Assembly: GCA_023422775.1 (NCBI GenBank)
Contig: JAFAGM010000078.1
Coordinates: forward strand, 1 to 62,548
Direction: 5' to 3'
Origin: Pseudomonadota bacterium
Lineage (GTDB): Bacteria > Pseudomonadota > Alphaproteobacteria > Rhizobiales > Xanthobacteraceae
DNA: 62,548 nucleotides
A program made the position numbers and the translations under genes. The notes beneath the pieces are model-generated. The model searched no databases. It saw nothing but the letters and a program-made list of their open reading frames with translations, and was not told where the DNA came from. Below are positions 17,172 through 25,956 of the stretch, piece by piece (positions within the stretch are counted from its first letter, which is position 1; every line of letters begins with the position of its first letter).

Positions 17172-18255
17172 TGGCGCCCGGCTTTGGTTCGGGATCGACG
17201 AGCAACGGCCAGAAGCCTTCGCCGCCGACGGCGCAAATGGCCCGGCCGATCATCTCCTGCCAATAGGTTTCCGCGCCCCATTCGTCGCGCCAGCTCCACA
17301 GGCGGCGGCTCGCGAAATGCAGCGGATGTTCCTGGGTAAAGCCCATCGCGCCATGCACCTGCTGGCACACCGCGGCTACCTGGCCCGCGGCCTCGCCGCA
17401 TCGTGATTTTGCGATCGCAACCGCAAAACGGTCGTCGCCAAGGCGTTCGGATTCGGTAAGCGCGTCGGCGGCTGCGGAAGCTGCCGCGAAGTGACCGGCG
17501 GCGATCGCCAGCATGTGCTGCACGGCCTGGAACTTTGCGATCGGGCGGCCGAACTGCACGCGCTCGTTGGCATAGGTCAGCGCGTAGTCCAGGCAGCGCT
17601 CCATTCCCCCGATCATCTGCTGCGATCGGATCGCGGCGCCGAAGGGCATCAGGCCGGCTTCGGCCAGATAGCCCGGCGCCGGCCGAACGTCGTCGCTGGC
17701 CAGTTTGACATCATCGAACGAAATCTCGTCCCGGGGCTCATAGGCGACGTTGCGACGCCGATTCTTCGAGGCGGCGCCACTCGCAGGGATGCGGGCCAGC
17801 ACCCCCGTTCCGGCTGCATCGCGGGCAAAGATCAGTCCGGTCGCCTGCAATCCCCAGGGTATATGGCGGGCGACACCTTTCAACCTCCAGCCGTTGCCGT
17901 GTGGCGCGACCGTGAGACGATCCGTATCGTTGGTCGGGCCGAGCGTTGCGGGGCCATCCAGCGGCTCGCCGCCGGCGTCGGTCCAGAGGCGGTTGGCGAG
18001 CATGGTCTCGGCCAGCGGCAGGGGGACCGAATAGAAGGCGGCGCGCCGGATCAGGTTGGCCACGTCGGCCGCTGCCAACCCGACCCCGCCGGCGGCTTCG
18101 GGGACCATCGCAAGCGGCAGGCCGGCATCCTCCAGCGCCGTCCACAGCGGAGCCGGCCACTCGCCATTATCGGCAGCGGAGAGGATTTCCTTGTTTACAT
18201 GCTGCTGAAAAAGCCGGTCGGCCTGTTCGAGCACGATTGCTGACATGTCTTCCAT
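17158..18255 (-). CDS. Acyl-CoA dehydrogenase family protein
   Basis: A flavoenzyme of about 365 residues with an N-terminal helical domain, a middle beta domain and a C-terminal four-helix domain (GGMERCLDYALTYANERVQFGRPIAKFQ, then the conserved CQQVHGAMGFTQEHPLHF). ATG 18255 follows GAGGGG with good spacing; 18282 and 18264 are other in-frame starts. It is directly downstream of a second acyl-CoA dehydrogenase gene. Paired subunits of this kind often form heteromeric dehydrogenases for unusual acyl-CoA substrates; the substrate here is unknown. Confidence 0.9.
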   Translation of the reverse strand: MEDMSAIVLEQADRLFQQHVNKEILSAADNGEWPAPLWTALEDAGLPLAMVPEAAGGVGLAAADVANLIRRAAFYSVPLPLAETMLANRLWTDAGGEPLDGPATLGPTNDTDRLTVAPHGNGWRLKGVARHIPWGLQATGLIFARDAAGTGVLARIPASGAASKNRRRNVAYEPRDEISFDDVKLASDDVRPAPGYLAEAGLMPFGAAIRSQQMIGGMERCLDYALTYANERVQFGRPIAKFQAVQHMLAIAAGHFAAASAAADALTESERLGDDRFAVAIAKSRCGEAAGQVAAVCQQVHGAMGFTQEHPLHFASRRLWSWRDEWGAETYWQEMIGRAICAVGGEGFWPLLVDPEPKPGAIRQA

Positions 18256-18268
18256 GGTCGTCATCCCC

Positions 18269-19417
18269 TCAACGCAGGCCAAGACCGCGCGCGATCATTC
18301 CCCGCAGGATTTCCGGCGTGCCGCCGCGGATCGTGAACGACGGCGCATGCAACAGCACATGCGCCAGCGCCTGCGAATATTCGTCGTCATCGTCGAGGCT
18401 CGCTTCGACCGGCAGCAGCTTGCGCACCGTTTCGGGAATCTCCCGCTCGAAGGCGGTGCCGACGTCCTTGACAAGGGCTGCTTCCGTAACGGGGCTTTCG
18501 CCGCGTTCCAAAAGTCCCGCAATCGACGACGACATCCGCCGAAGCGAGGCAAAGTGCGCGACCAGACGGCCGATCTCGATCGCTTGCCGTTCGCTCGGCA
18601 CTTCGCCGACCTTGTTGATCAGTTCGACCAGCACGCGGACATCGGACATGAACCGGTCCGGTCCGGCGCGCTCGTAGGCCAGTTCGCCAGTCACGCGGGT
18701 CCAGCCTTCGCCCGGCTTGCCGATCAGCATGTCGTCCGGCACGAAGCAGTCGCGAAAGAAGACCTCGTTGAACTCGTGGCCGCCGGAGAGATTGAGGATC
18801 GGCCGGATCGAGACGCCTTCCGTCCTGGTGTCGACGATGAACTGCGACAGGCCGGTATGACGGTTCTCGCTGGGCGGTTCGGTCCGCGCCAGCACGATCA
18901 GGTAGTGCACGCGATGGGCGTTGGAGGTCCAGATCTTCGCGCCGTTGATGCGCCAGCCGTTCTCGACCTTGTCAGCCCTGGTGCGAACCGCAGCCAGGTC
19001 GGAACCGGAATCCGGTTCGCTCATGCCGATGCCGAAATAGCATTCGCCGGCCGCGATCCTCGGCAGGATCAACTGACGGGCCCGCTCGCTGCCGTGCTTG
19101 AGAATCTGCGGGCCGGACTGACGGTCCGCGATCCAGTGGGCGCCGCCGGGCGCGCCTGCCGCCAGCATCTCTTCAGTCACGACGAACCGCTCGAGATTGG
19201 AGTGCTCGCCGCCGCCATATTGCTTCGGCCAGGTCATGCCGATGAATCCAGCGGCCGCAGCGCGTTTGCTGAACTCGGGATCGAAGGTCGACCATGAAGT
19301 GCGATGGGCGGCGTAGCGCTTGTTCGCGCGCTCGTCGTCGAGGAAAGCGCGAACCTTGCGTCGCATGGCTTCGGCTTCCGGCGGCAGCGTCAGCGATTCG
19401 AACCGAAACGCGCGCAT
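18269..19417 (-). CDS. Acyl-CoA dehydrogenase family protein
   Basis: A 382-residue flavoenzyme with the standard fold. Landmarks are GFIGMTWPKQYGGGEHS, the FAD/substrate motif YFGIGMSEPDSGSDLAAVRT, KIWTSNAHRVHY and the C-terminal FTIRGGTPEILRGMIARGLGL. AGGAGA precedes ATG 19417. It leads a dehydrogenase pair downstream of the CoA-transferase gene on the same strand, fitting a route in which an acid is first activated by CoA transfer and then oxidised. Confidence 0.92.
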   Translation of the reverse strand: MRAFRFESLTLPPEAEAMRRKVRAFLDDERANKRYAAHRTSWSTFDPEFSKRAAAAGFIGMTWPKQYGGGEHSNLERFVVTEEMLAAGAPGGAHWIADRQSGPQILKHGSERARQLILPRIAAGECYFGIGMSEPDSGSDLAAVRTRADKVENGWRINGAKIWTSNAHRVHYLIVLARTEPPSENRHTGLSQFIVDTRTEGVSIRPILNLSGGHEFNEVFFRDCFVPDDMLIGKPGEGWTRVTGELAYERAGPDRFMSDVRVLVELINKVGEVPSERQAIEIGRLVAHFASLRRMSSSIAGLLERGESPVTEAALVKDVGTAFEREIPETVRKLLPVEASLDDDDEYSQALAHVLLHAPSFTIRGGTPEILRGMIARGLGLR

Positions 19418-19487
19418 ATGGGTCTCTCCTGGTCTCTATTGGGCGATGGGATGCAGCCGCCGCAGCTATACGCCGCGGAAATGAAAT

Positions 19488-20669
19488 CTAGGCATCAGGG
19501 CGATTCAGGTCGACCCCGAGTTCCCTGAGGACTTCCTCTGTGTGCTCGCCCAGTCGCGGCGCATGCCGACGAACCCGGAACGACGTCGATCCGAACGTGA
19601 CAGGCGCGCGGATGACCTTGTAGCTGCCTTCCGATGGATGTTCGGCAACGCCGAACATCCCGACTGCCTTCATGTGGGGGTCGTCGGGCAGGTCGTCGAG
19701 ACCGAGCACCGGCATGCAGGGGATGCTGACTTCGTCGCAGAAATCCACCCACTCGGCGGTCGAACGCGTCGGCGCCTTCGCGTCGATCAACTCATAGAGC
19801 GTCTCGAGATGGGCGACCCGCTCGGTGAGGGGATAGAAGCGCGCGTCCGTCTTGAATTCGGGCTTGCCGACGAAGTCGAAGAAATCGCGCCAGTTGCGGT
19901 CCGAGTAAGGCAGGATGCAGATGTAGCCGTCCGCGGTGCGAAAGGGCTTTCGGCGCGGGCTCACGACGCGGACATATCCCGTGGTTCCGAGTTGCGGTTC
20001 GAAAGCAAACCCGAGCAGATGCTCGATATAGGTGAACTCGGCGGTGGTTTCGAACATCGGTACCTCGATGGCCTGGCCGCCGCCACCACGCTCGCGCTGA
20101 AACAGGGCGGCGATGACAGCATAGGCGATGGCCTGGCCGGAAAGCTTGTCGCACAACACGGTGGGCATGAACGCGGGCTCGCCGCGCGAGACCTTGTGCA
20201 GCGCCGCAAGCCCGGAGCCGGCCTGAATGATGTCGTCGTAGGCAGCCTTGTCGCGGTACGGTCCGTCCTTGCCGAAACCGTAGGCGCCGCAATAGATGAT
20301 GTCCGGCCTGATCGCCCTGACGGCTTCGTAGCCGAGGCCGAGTTTCCCGATCGCCTTCGGCCGCAGCGAGTGGACGAAAACGTCTGCCGTCGCAATCAGC
20401 CTGTGCAGCGCGGCCATGTCATCGGCATGTTTGAGATCGAGGACGACGCTGCGCTTGTTGCGGTTGAGATGCAGGAAGCCGCCGGCCATGCCTTCGTTTC
20501 TGTTGGGACGATAGCCGCGGAAGGAATCGCCCTCTGCGCTTTCGATCTTGATCACGTCGGCGCCCATGTCTGCCATGATATGGGTCGCAAACGGACCCAT
20601 GATCACGTTGGTCAGATCAACAACGCGGATTCCCCCCAGCGGGCCGTCCGCCATGGTCGTGTCCACCAC
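19488..20669 (-). CDS. CaiB/BaiF family CoA-transferase
   Basis: A 393-residue class III CoA-transferase. The start is GGIRVVDLTNVIMGPFATHIMADMGADVIKIES, and LNRNKRSVVLDLKH is the typical following motif. The candidate catalytic Asp lies in the region after YGFGKDGPYRDKAAYDD. These enzymes move CoA between acids by a mixed-anhydride mechanism in the cytoplasm. GTG 20669 follows AGGAAGGA at good spacing; ATG 20654 is possible. The gene is divergent from the TRAP transporter operon and upstream of two acyl-CoA dehydrogenases, so it probably activates the imported acid. Confidence 0.93.
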   Translation of the reverse strand: MVDTTMADGPLGGIRVVDLTNVIMGPFATHIMADMGADVIKIESAEGDSFRGYRPNRNEGMAGGFLHLNRNKRSVVLDLKHADDMAALHRLIATADVFVHSLRPKAIGKLGLGYEAVRAIRPDIIYCGAYGFGKDGPYRDKAAYDDIIQAGSGLAALHKVSRGEPAFMPTVLCDKLSGQAIAYAVIAALFQRERGGGGQAIEVPMFETTAEFTYIEHLLGFAFEPQLGTTGYVRVVSPRRKPFRTADGYICILPYSDRNWRDFFDFVGKPEFKTDARFYPLTERVAHLETLYELIDAKAPTRSTAEWVDFCDEVSIPCMPVLGLDDLPDDPHMKAVGMFGVAEHPSEGSYKVIRAPVTFGSTSFRVRRHAPRLGEHTEEVLRELGVDLNRPDA

Positions 20670-20903
20670 CTTCGAATTTCCTTCCTGTCAAACGGCAACG
20701 TACAGTCGCGGCGACGACTGCATGCGTGCGCAGCTCATACGCGGCCGCACTTCAATGCGCCGATGGAGTTCGGATCAATACGCGTTCGGCCGTCAGGTGC
20801 ATTTATCACATATGCGATGGTTGACATCGCATTCGCCACTTGCGGCGGGGCCGTGATCGAAGATATCCCGGGAAGAACAAGAAAATCACGGCGGGAGCAA
20901 ACG

Positions 20904-21911
20904 ATGATCTCGATGAAGTCAGGGCGTATGGTGCGGGCAGGGCTGGTCGCGGCGGCGCTGGCAATTTCCTCACTGCCCTTCAGTTCGGCCAGTGCGGCCG
21001 AAAAGTGGGACCTTTACGTCTACAACGCGGTGTCCACCGTTTCGGCCGTAAAGGGTTTGAACACCGTCATCGAGCAGATCGAGAAGGAGACCGGCGGAGA
21101 GCTGGCCATCCGTCTGCACCTCGGAGGCTCGCTTCCGATCAACACCACCACCATCACCCAGGCCGTCAGCGACGATGTCGTGCAGATGGGCGATGATGGA
21201 TATTTCCTCGGCAACATACCGATCGGCGGCGTCCTCAGGCTGCCGATGCTGATCCGCTCGCCGCAGGAGTACCAGAAAGCCGCCGCGATCATGGCGCCTT
21301 ACCTGGAAAAGGCTTTCGAGAAGAAGGGCGTCCTCGTACTGGGCCAGTACATCTATCCTTACCAGGTGGCCTTTTCGAGCAAGAAGCTGACCTCTCTGGC
21401 CGATATCAAGGGTCAGAAGATCCGCGTCACGTCACCGGAGCAGGGCGAGTTCATCAAGCGCCTGGGCGGCGTTCCCGTCACGCTCGGCGCGCCGGAAGTG
21501 CCGTCGGCCCTCGAGCGCGGCGTGGTCGATGGCGTGCTTACGGCCAGTTCCGGCGGCGGCAACATCTGGAAGGATCTTCTGAAATTCAACTACCGCCTGG
21601 GCATCAACTACTTCAACTCGGTCGTGATCGTGAACAAGGAGCGTTTCGGCAAGCTGAAGCCGGAGGTTCAGGCCAAGGTTCGCAAGATCGTCGAGGCCAA
21701 CATGCCCCTGATCACAAAGGCGATGGTGGACGAAGAAGAAAGCCTGACGAAGAAGTTCGCGGAGGGCGGGATGACCGTCACGGCTGAACAGCCTGCCGAC
21801 ACCGAAGCCGGGACGAAGGTCATTTCCGCCTTTTGGGATGAGTGGGCAAAGTCCAAGGGGCCCGACGCCGTCGAGGCGCTGAAGAAGGTCCGCGCTGCGC
21901 TCGGCAGGTAG
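20904..21911 (+). CDS. dctP: TRAP transporter solute-binding protein (DctP type)
   Basis: A 335-residue periplasmic binding protein with a signal peptide ending near SSASAAEKW. The body fits the DctP family: the ligand-arginine region is SLADIKGQKIRVTSPEQ, followed by GGVPVTLGAPEVPSALERGVVDGVLT. ATG 20904 follows GGGAG. It heads the three-gene TRAP operon, which imports organic acids using the sodium gradient. The ligand cannot be predicted, but the neighbouring CoA-transferase suggests a carboxylate. Confidence 0.93.
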   Translation: MISMKSGRMVRAGLVAAALAISSLPFSSASAAEKWDLYVYNAVSTVSAVKGLNTVIEQIEKETGGELAIRLHLGGSLPINTTTITQAVSDDVVQMGDDGYFLGNIPIGGVLRLPMLIRSPQEYQKAAAIMAPYLEKAFEKKGVLVLGQYIYPYQVAFSSKKLTSLADIKGQKIRVTSPEQGEFIKRLGGVPVTLGAPEVPSALERGVVDGVLTASSGGGNIWKDLLKFNYRLGINYFNSVVIVNKERFGKLKPEVQAKVRKIVEANMPLITKAMVDEEESLTKKFAEGGMTVTAEQPADTEAGTKVISAFWDEWAKSKGPDAVEALKKVRAALGR

Positions 21912-21917
21912 GCGGAC

Positions 21918-22469
21918 ATGCTCGACCCTATCGAGATCAAGGAGGTCGCGCCGGACGGCGCCGTCCACCTTATCGAGACCGTGTCATCGGGTCCAAGTCC
22001 GATAGAAAACACGTCCGAGATATTGTGCGCGTTGTTCCTAGTGGCGATGATCGTTCTGATCGGCGCCGAAACGGTTGCCCGCAACGTGTTCGGAACCTCG
22101 TTACAGATCACCGACGAAGTCGGCGGCTACCTGCTGGTGGCATTGACCTTCCTGAGCATCCCGGTCGCCGAAGCCCACGGCGCCTTCCACCGGGTTGAGT
22201 TGATCCAATCGAGACTGAGCCCGTCCGCCCGGATCGTTTCCCAGATCGTATTCGACCTCATGTCGCTGATCGCGTCCGGCCTCGTGACGTGGCAGTTGAC
22301 GCGGCTGGTGCTCAACTCCTGGCGCGCTGAAGATGTCGCGCCGACGCCGCTGCAGACGCCGCTCTGGATGCCGCAAACCGCAATGGCAGTCGGCATGGCG
22401 CTGCTGTGCCTTGCCCTGATCCGGACCATCGTCGCCAAGGCGAGGCACCTCGGGAGGCTGCAGTCGTGA
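21918..22469 (+). CDS. dctQ: TRAP transporter small permease (DctQ type)
   Basis: A 183-residue membrane protein with four hydrophobic segments and the family motif VARNVFGTSLQITDEVGGYLLVAL. It forms a complex with the large permease DctM. It starts seven bases after the DctP stop, and its end overlaps the DctM start (GTGA), consistent with one translationally coupled operon. Confidence 0.92.
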   Translation: MLDPIEIKEVAPDGAVHLIETVSSGPSPIENTSEILCALFLVAMIVLIGAETVARNVFGTSLQITDEVGGYLLVALTFLSIPVAEAHGAFHRVELIQSRLSPSARIVSQIVFDLMSLIASGLVTWQLTRLVLNSWRAEDVAPTPLQTPLWMPQTAMAVGMALLCLALIRTIVAKARHLGRLQS

Positions 22470-23773
22470 GCCCTGGCGTTGAACTCGTCGTCGTAATGCT
22501 GATTTTCGTCGGCCTGCTCTGCGTCGGAATGACGATCCCGCTCGCGATCACGGTGCCCTCGGTGCTGTACCTGCTGATGCATGCGGGACTGCCCGGCCTC
22601 AAGGGCATTGGCCTAGTGAGCTGGGGCAGCATGAACAGCTTTACGCTGAGCGCGATCCCGCTGTTCATTCTGATGGCGGAGATCCTGCAGGAGAGCAGGC
22701 TCAGTCTTCGCGTCTATCACGGTCTGTCCAAACTGGTGTCGTGGATACCCGGCGGTCTGCTGCAGACCAATATAGTGGGGTGCGCAATCTTTGCTGCGAT
22801 CAGTGGATCGAGCGTCGCCACCGCGGCCTCGATCGGGCGGGTCGCACTTCCCGAGTTGCAGAAGCGCAAATACGATCCCAAGCTCTCGGCGGGCTCGCTG
22901 GCCGCAGGCGGCACGCTCGGCATCCTGATTCCGCCGAGCATCGCCATGATCGTCTACGGCACCTTCACCGAGACCTCGGTCGCCAAGCTGTTCATGGCGG
23001 GCGTGATGCCGGGCCTGCTGCTGACGGCGATGTTCATGGCCTACATCGCGTTCCACGCCTGGCTCAGGCCGGCTGCCGCGCCGATCGAAACCGGCGCGCG
23101 ATCGGCAAAGGAACTGACGACGGCGCTGCTCGACGTTTTTCCGTTCGTTGTTCTGATCGGCGGAACGATCGGCAGCATCTACGCGGGCCTGGTCACGCCG
23201 ACGGAGGCGGCGGCGGTCGGCTGCGTGCTCTCGATGGTCATTGCGGTGTTCTGGGGAGAGTTCAACCTCCGTGTTCTCTGGCGCGCCCTGCAGACCACGA
23301 CCAGGGTATGCGGAAACATCCTGTTCATCGTCTATGCCGCTTTCCTGTTTTCCTATGCCATCAGCTATGCCGGCGTCGGCGAGCAGATCACGCAGTTCCT
23401 GGTCGATCTGAAACTGTCGAAGCTCGAGTTCTTCCTGGCTCTGTTCGTCCTCTACACCGTACTGGGCTGCCTCGTCGAAAGCCTGGGCATGATCGTCGTC
23501 ACGGTGCCGCTGCTCTATCCGGTTCTGCTGCAATACGGCATCGACCCGATCTGGTTCGGTGTCATCCTGGTGCTGTTCATCGAGATGGGACAGATCTCGC
23601 CGCCGATCGGCATCAACCTCTTTGTCATCCAGAGCATCTGGAACGGCAAACTCAGCGACGTCGTGATGGGGACCATACCGTTCCACCTCATCATGTTCGT
23701 GCTGCTCGGCCTGTTGGTGCTATTCCCCGATATCGCGATGTGGCTGCCGTCACGCGCGGCGGTCGTTCCATAG
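22466..23773 (+). CDS. dctM: TRAP transporter large permease (DctM type)
   Basis: A 435-residue polytopic protein with the GTLGILIPPSIAMIVYG signature of the DctM subunit and GQISPPIGINLFV near the end. It is the transport channel for the solute delivered by DctP. GTG 22466 overlaps the DctQ stop. A lactonase-like gene follows after 13 bases, probably in the same transcript. Confidence 0.94.
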   Translation: MSPGVELVVVMLIFVGLLCVGMTIPLAITVPSVLYLLMHAGLPGLKGIGLVSWGSMNSFTLSAIPLFILMAEILQESRLSLRVYHGLSKLVSWIPGGLLQTNIVGCAIFAAISGSSVATAASIGRVALPELQKRKYDPKLSAGSLAAGGTLGILIPPSIAMIVYGTFTETSVAKLFMAGVMPGLLLTAMFMAYIAFHAWLRPAAAPIETGARSAKELTTALLDVFPFVVLIGGTIGSIYAGLVTPTEAAAVGCVLSMVIAVFWGEFNLRVLWRALQTTTRVCGNILFIVYAAFLFSYAISYAGVGEQITQFLVDLKLSKLEFFLALFVLYTVLGCLVESLGMIVVTVPLLYPVLLQYGIDPIWFGVILVLFIEMGQISPPIGINLFVIQSIWNGKLSDVVMGTIPFHLIMFVLLGLLVLFPDIAMWLPSRAAVVP

Positions 23774-23786
23774 AAGAGTTCGTGCG

Positions 23787-24704
23787 ATGTACGCTCCACC
23801 TCAAATCATCGAAACCGAAGTATTCGCGCGGCTGCCCGACAAGTTCAGGCGGAACGACCCTGACAACGCGTGGGCCATCGTCAATCGCCGCGGCGTGCCG
23901 GTGGATTCGTTCCTGGAGGGGCCGTCGTTCGACCGCGACGGGCAACTCTATGTGGTCGACATTCCCTATGGCCGTATCTTCCGGATCTCGCCGGGCGGCG
24001 AGTTCGCACTGGTGGCGGAGTATGACGGCGAGCCGAACGGGCTGAAGATCGCAAGGGACGGCCGCATCGTCATTACCGACTACCGGTACGGCCTGATGAC
24101 GCTCGATCCCGCCAGCGGCAAGGTATCGCCGTTGCTGGAGCGACGGTGGTCGGAACGCTTCAAGGGCGTCAACGACCTGGTGTTCGCGCGCAACGGCGAC
24201 ATCTACTTCACCGATCAGGGGCAGACCGGGATGCACGATCCGACCGGGCGCGTGTACCGGCTGCGCGTCGATGGCACGCTGGATCTCCTCATCGGCAACG
24301 TTCCGAGCCCGAATGGCCTGGTGCTCAACGGCTCCGAGCACATTCTCTACGTCGCGGCCACGCGCGGAAACTGCGTCTGGCGCGTGCCACTGATGCCTGA
24401 CGGCACCGCGTCGAAGGTCGGCATCTTCGTGCAACTTTCGGGGAGCCTTGGCGGTCCGGATGGATTGGCCATGGATCAGGAGGACAACCTCGCGATAGCC
24501 CATGCAGGCCTCGGCACGGTCTGGATCTTCAGCCGGACCGGCGAGCCGCTCTATCGGATTCGTTCCTGCGAAGGCCTCACCACCACCAACGTCGCCTATG
24601 GCGGGCAGGACAACAAGACGCTCTACGTCACCGAATCGGAGAGCGGAACGATCCTGCAGGCGCATCTTCCGATCGCCGGGCGGCTCATGGCATCGCATCT
24701 CTGA
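23787..24704 (+). CDS. SMP-30/gluconolactonase-like protein
   Basis: A 305-residue six-bladed beta-propeller of the SMP-30/gluconolactonase/LRE family, with repeated blades and the metal-site segments LEGPSFDRDGQLYVVD, GVNDLVFARNGDIYFTD and SPNGLVLNGSEHILYV. Members hydrolyse lactones and need a divalent cation. As the last gene of the TRAP operon it probably opens a lactone form of the imported compound or acts on a pathway intermediate. There is no export signal, so it should act in the cytoplasm. Confidence 0.9.
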   Translation: MYAPPQIIETEVFARLPDKFRRNDPDNAWAIVNRRGVPVDSFLEGPSFDRDGQLYVVDIPYGRIFRISPGGEFALVAEYDGEPNGLKIARDGRIVITDYRYGLMTLDPASGKVSPLLERRWSERFKGVNDLVFARNGDIYFTDQGQTGMHDPTGRVYRLRVDGTLDLLIGNVPSPNGLVLNGSEHILYVAATRGNCVWRVPLMPDGTASKVGIFVQLSGSLGGPDGLAMDQEDNLAIAHAGLGTVWIFSRTGEPLYRIRSCEGLTTTNVAYGGQDNKTLYVTESESGTILQAHLPIAGRLMASHL

Positions 24705-24713
24705 GCGGCTCAT

Positions 24714-24754
24714 GCCGCGTGAGGCGGCGCCGCGTGAGGCGGCGCCGCGTGAGG
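24714..24754. repeat. 15-base tandem repeat, about 2.7 copies
   Basis: GCCGCGTGAGGCGGC occurs at 24714-24728 and again at 24729-24743, followed by an 11-base partial copy. It starts ten bases after the end of the lactonase-like gene. The unit length keeps a reading frame, but no gene crosses it. Confidence 0.8.
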
Positions 24755-24831
24755 GTGCCGTCTGGAAATGAAATGGCCGCGTGCAGTTGGAGCGCTGGCG
24801 AAGTAGGTGGCGCGGTTGCCGGACGCGAAAC

Positions 24832-24862
24832 GGCTCCGGCGCGATTGCAGGGCGCCGGAGCC
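24832..24862. terminator. Hairpin between convergent genes
   Basis: GGCTCCGGCGC and GCGCCGGAGCC form a perfect 11-base-pair stem around GATTGCAGG. It lies between the TRAP/lactonase operon and the Hint protein gene. A T-run is absent, so termination efficiency is uncertain. Confidence 0.6.
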
Positions 24863-24891
24863 GCTGGAGTTAGTCGCTTGCGCGAGGCTTT

Positions 24892-24925
24892 CGTTAACTG
24901 AAGACCTGCGTTAACTGAAGACCTG
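24892..24925. repeat. 17-base tandem duplication at a gene end
   Basis: CGTTAACTGAAGACCTG is present twice head to tail (24892-24908 and 24909-24925). The right-hand copy contains the last codons and TAA stop of the minus-strand Hint gene; the other copy lies just past the stop. It looks like a recent slippage or duplication event. Confidence 0.8.
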
Positions 24926-25741
24926 CTCGCTCCTGGCCGCGATGCGAGCGCGGGCTTTCTGGACGGGATCGCGAACATCGACGACGGGGGACACTGCCGA
25001 TCGAAGCAGGCGACCCAGTTCACCGCGAGCACCCCCGTATTCGAAACGCGGAGCAAAGGGCTGCATGGCGCGTTCATCGCCGGTGCCGTAGAGCTTTTCG
25101 TACTCCACAAAATTCCCGAACTGCTCCCGATCGCTTTCGACCAGCAACGTCTCGGCCGGCGCCCCTTCCGCAAAGACGACTTCGTGGGTTTCCAGTTCGA
25201 TATGGAAGTAGTCGATGGATTCTCGATCGTCCATGTCGGCCAGCGTAATGGATTTTCCGTTCACCAGCCATTCAACGGGGATGAGAAGGCCATCGATGAA
25301 GAGGCTGTGATGGGGAGAAAGGAACAGGTCACGACGCGGGTATTGATCGCTGAGCGCAAAGCGCGCGACCCGAATCGGAGCGACGCTCCAGTGCCAGGAA
25401 GGGCTGGATCTCTCGTACCTTTGGCGTCCGATCCATTTCACCGGCATCGGTCCCCGAAGCGTATCGACGAGGGTACCGATCGTCAGCTCTTCGACGGGAA
25501 TTTCACCATCGGGAGTCTGGACCAGCGTTCCGCGAAGGAAGCATTTGCCGGATCCGCCGCCGTTACCGCCGCCGTTGTTGTGGCCTGGAGAGTGGCCATC
25601 GTACCAACCCAGCCACCCCAGCGCATCCGCCTTCTTTGACATAGATGCAAGCATTGGCAAGCTGACAAGCCCGGTGGCGGCAACCTTTCCCGCCGTGCGG
25701 GCCGAAATTCCAAGGAATTGCCTGCGTGATGAATTCGTCAC
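24911..25741 (-). CDS. Tat-exported Hint-domain protein
   Basis: A 276-residue protein with a Tat signal (SSRRQFLGISARTAGKVAATG), a glycine/asparagine-rich linker (about residues 54-65), and a Hint_2-type domain beginning at Cys67 with CFLRGTLVQTPDGEIPVEEL. The block SPHHSLFIDGLLIPVEWLVNG is also typical. Hint domains are related to inteins and hedgehog autoprocessing domains, and the cysteine at the domain start is where cleavage would occur. Possibly the short N-terminal segment is released or the linker is attached to something outside the cell; this is inference. Confidence 0.82.
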   Translation of the reverse strand: MTNSSRRQFLGISARTAGKVAATGLVSLPMLASMSKKADALGWLGWYDGHSPGHNNGGGNGGGSGKCFLRGTLVQTPDGEIPVEELTIGTLVDTLRGPMPVKWIGRQRYERSSPSWHWSVAPIRVARFALSDQYPRRDLFLSPHHSLFIDGLLIPVEWLVNGKSITLADMDDRESIDYFHIELETHEVVFAEGAPAETLLVESDREQFGNFVEYEKLYGTGDERAMQPFAPRFEYGGARGELGRLLRSAVSPVVDVRDPVQKARARIAARSEQVFS

Positions 25742-25956
25742 TTGTGCCTCATGGTTAATAAAAAGGCGATGAAGGTAAAGTCAGGTTTAAGGCGTCAACC
25801 AACCATAAACCAGCCCGCGTGCCAACCCAAAATTGTCCAAAGGTATCATGTGGGGTCGCTCATTTTGCTCTTGCTTAATTCCCGTTGGGCCGTGCCGCCC
25901 GTTCGCTTTGCCGACCGGCGGCATGATAGGCTGGCTCGTTTCGAGGTAATGGCCGC

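Noticed and set aside
19542..20903. Long upstream extension of the DctP reading frame
   Set aside because: It lies antisense to the CoA-transferase gene; the signal peptide and ribosome site place the start at 20904.
22613..23686. Open minus-strand frame of 357 residues opposite DctM
   Set aside because: Charged Asp/Arg/Gln-rich translation without motifs, fully opposite a convincing membrane protein gene.
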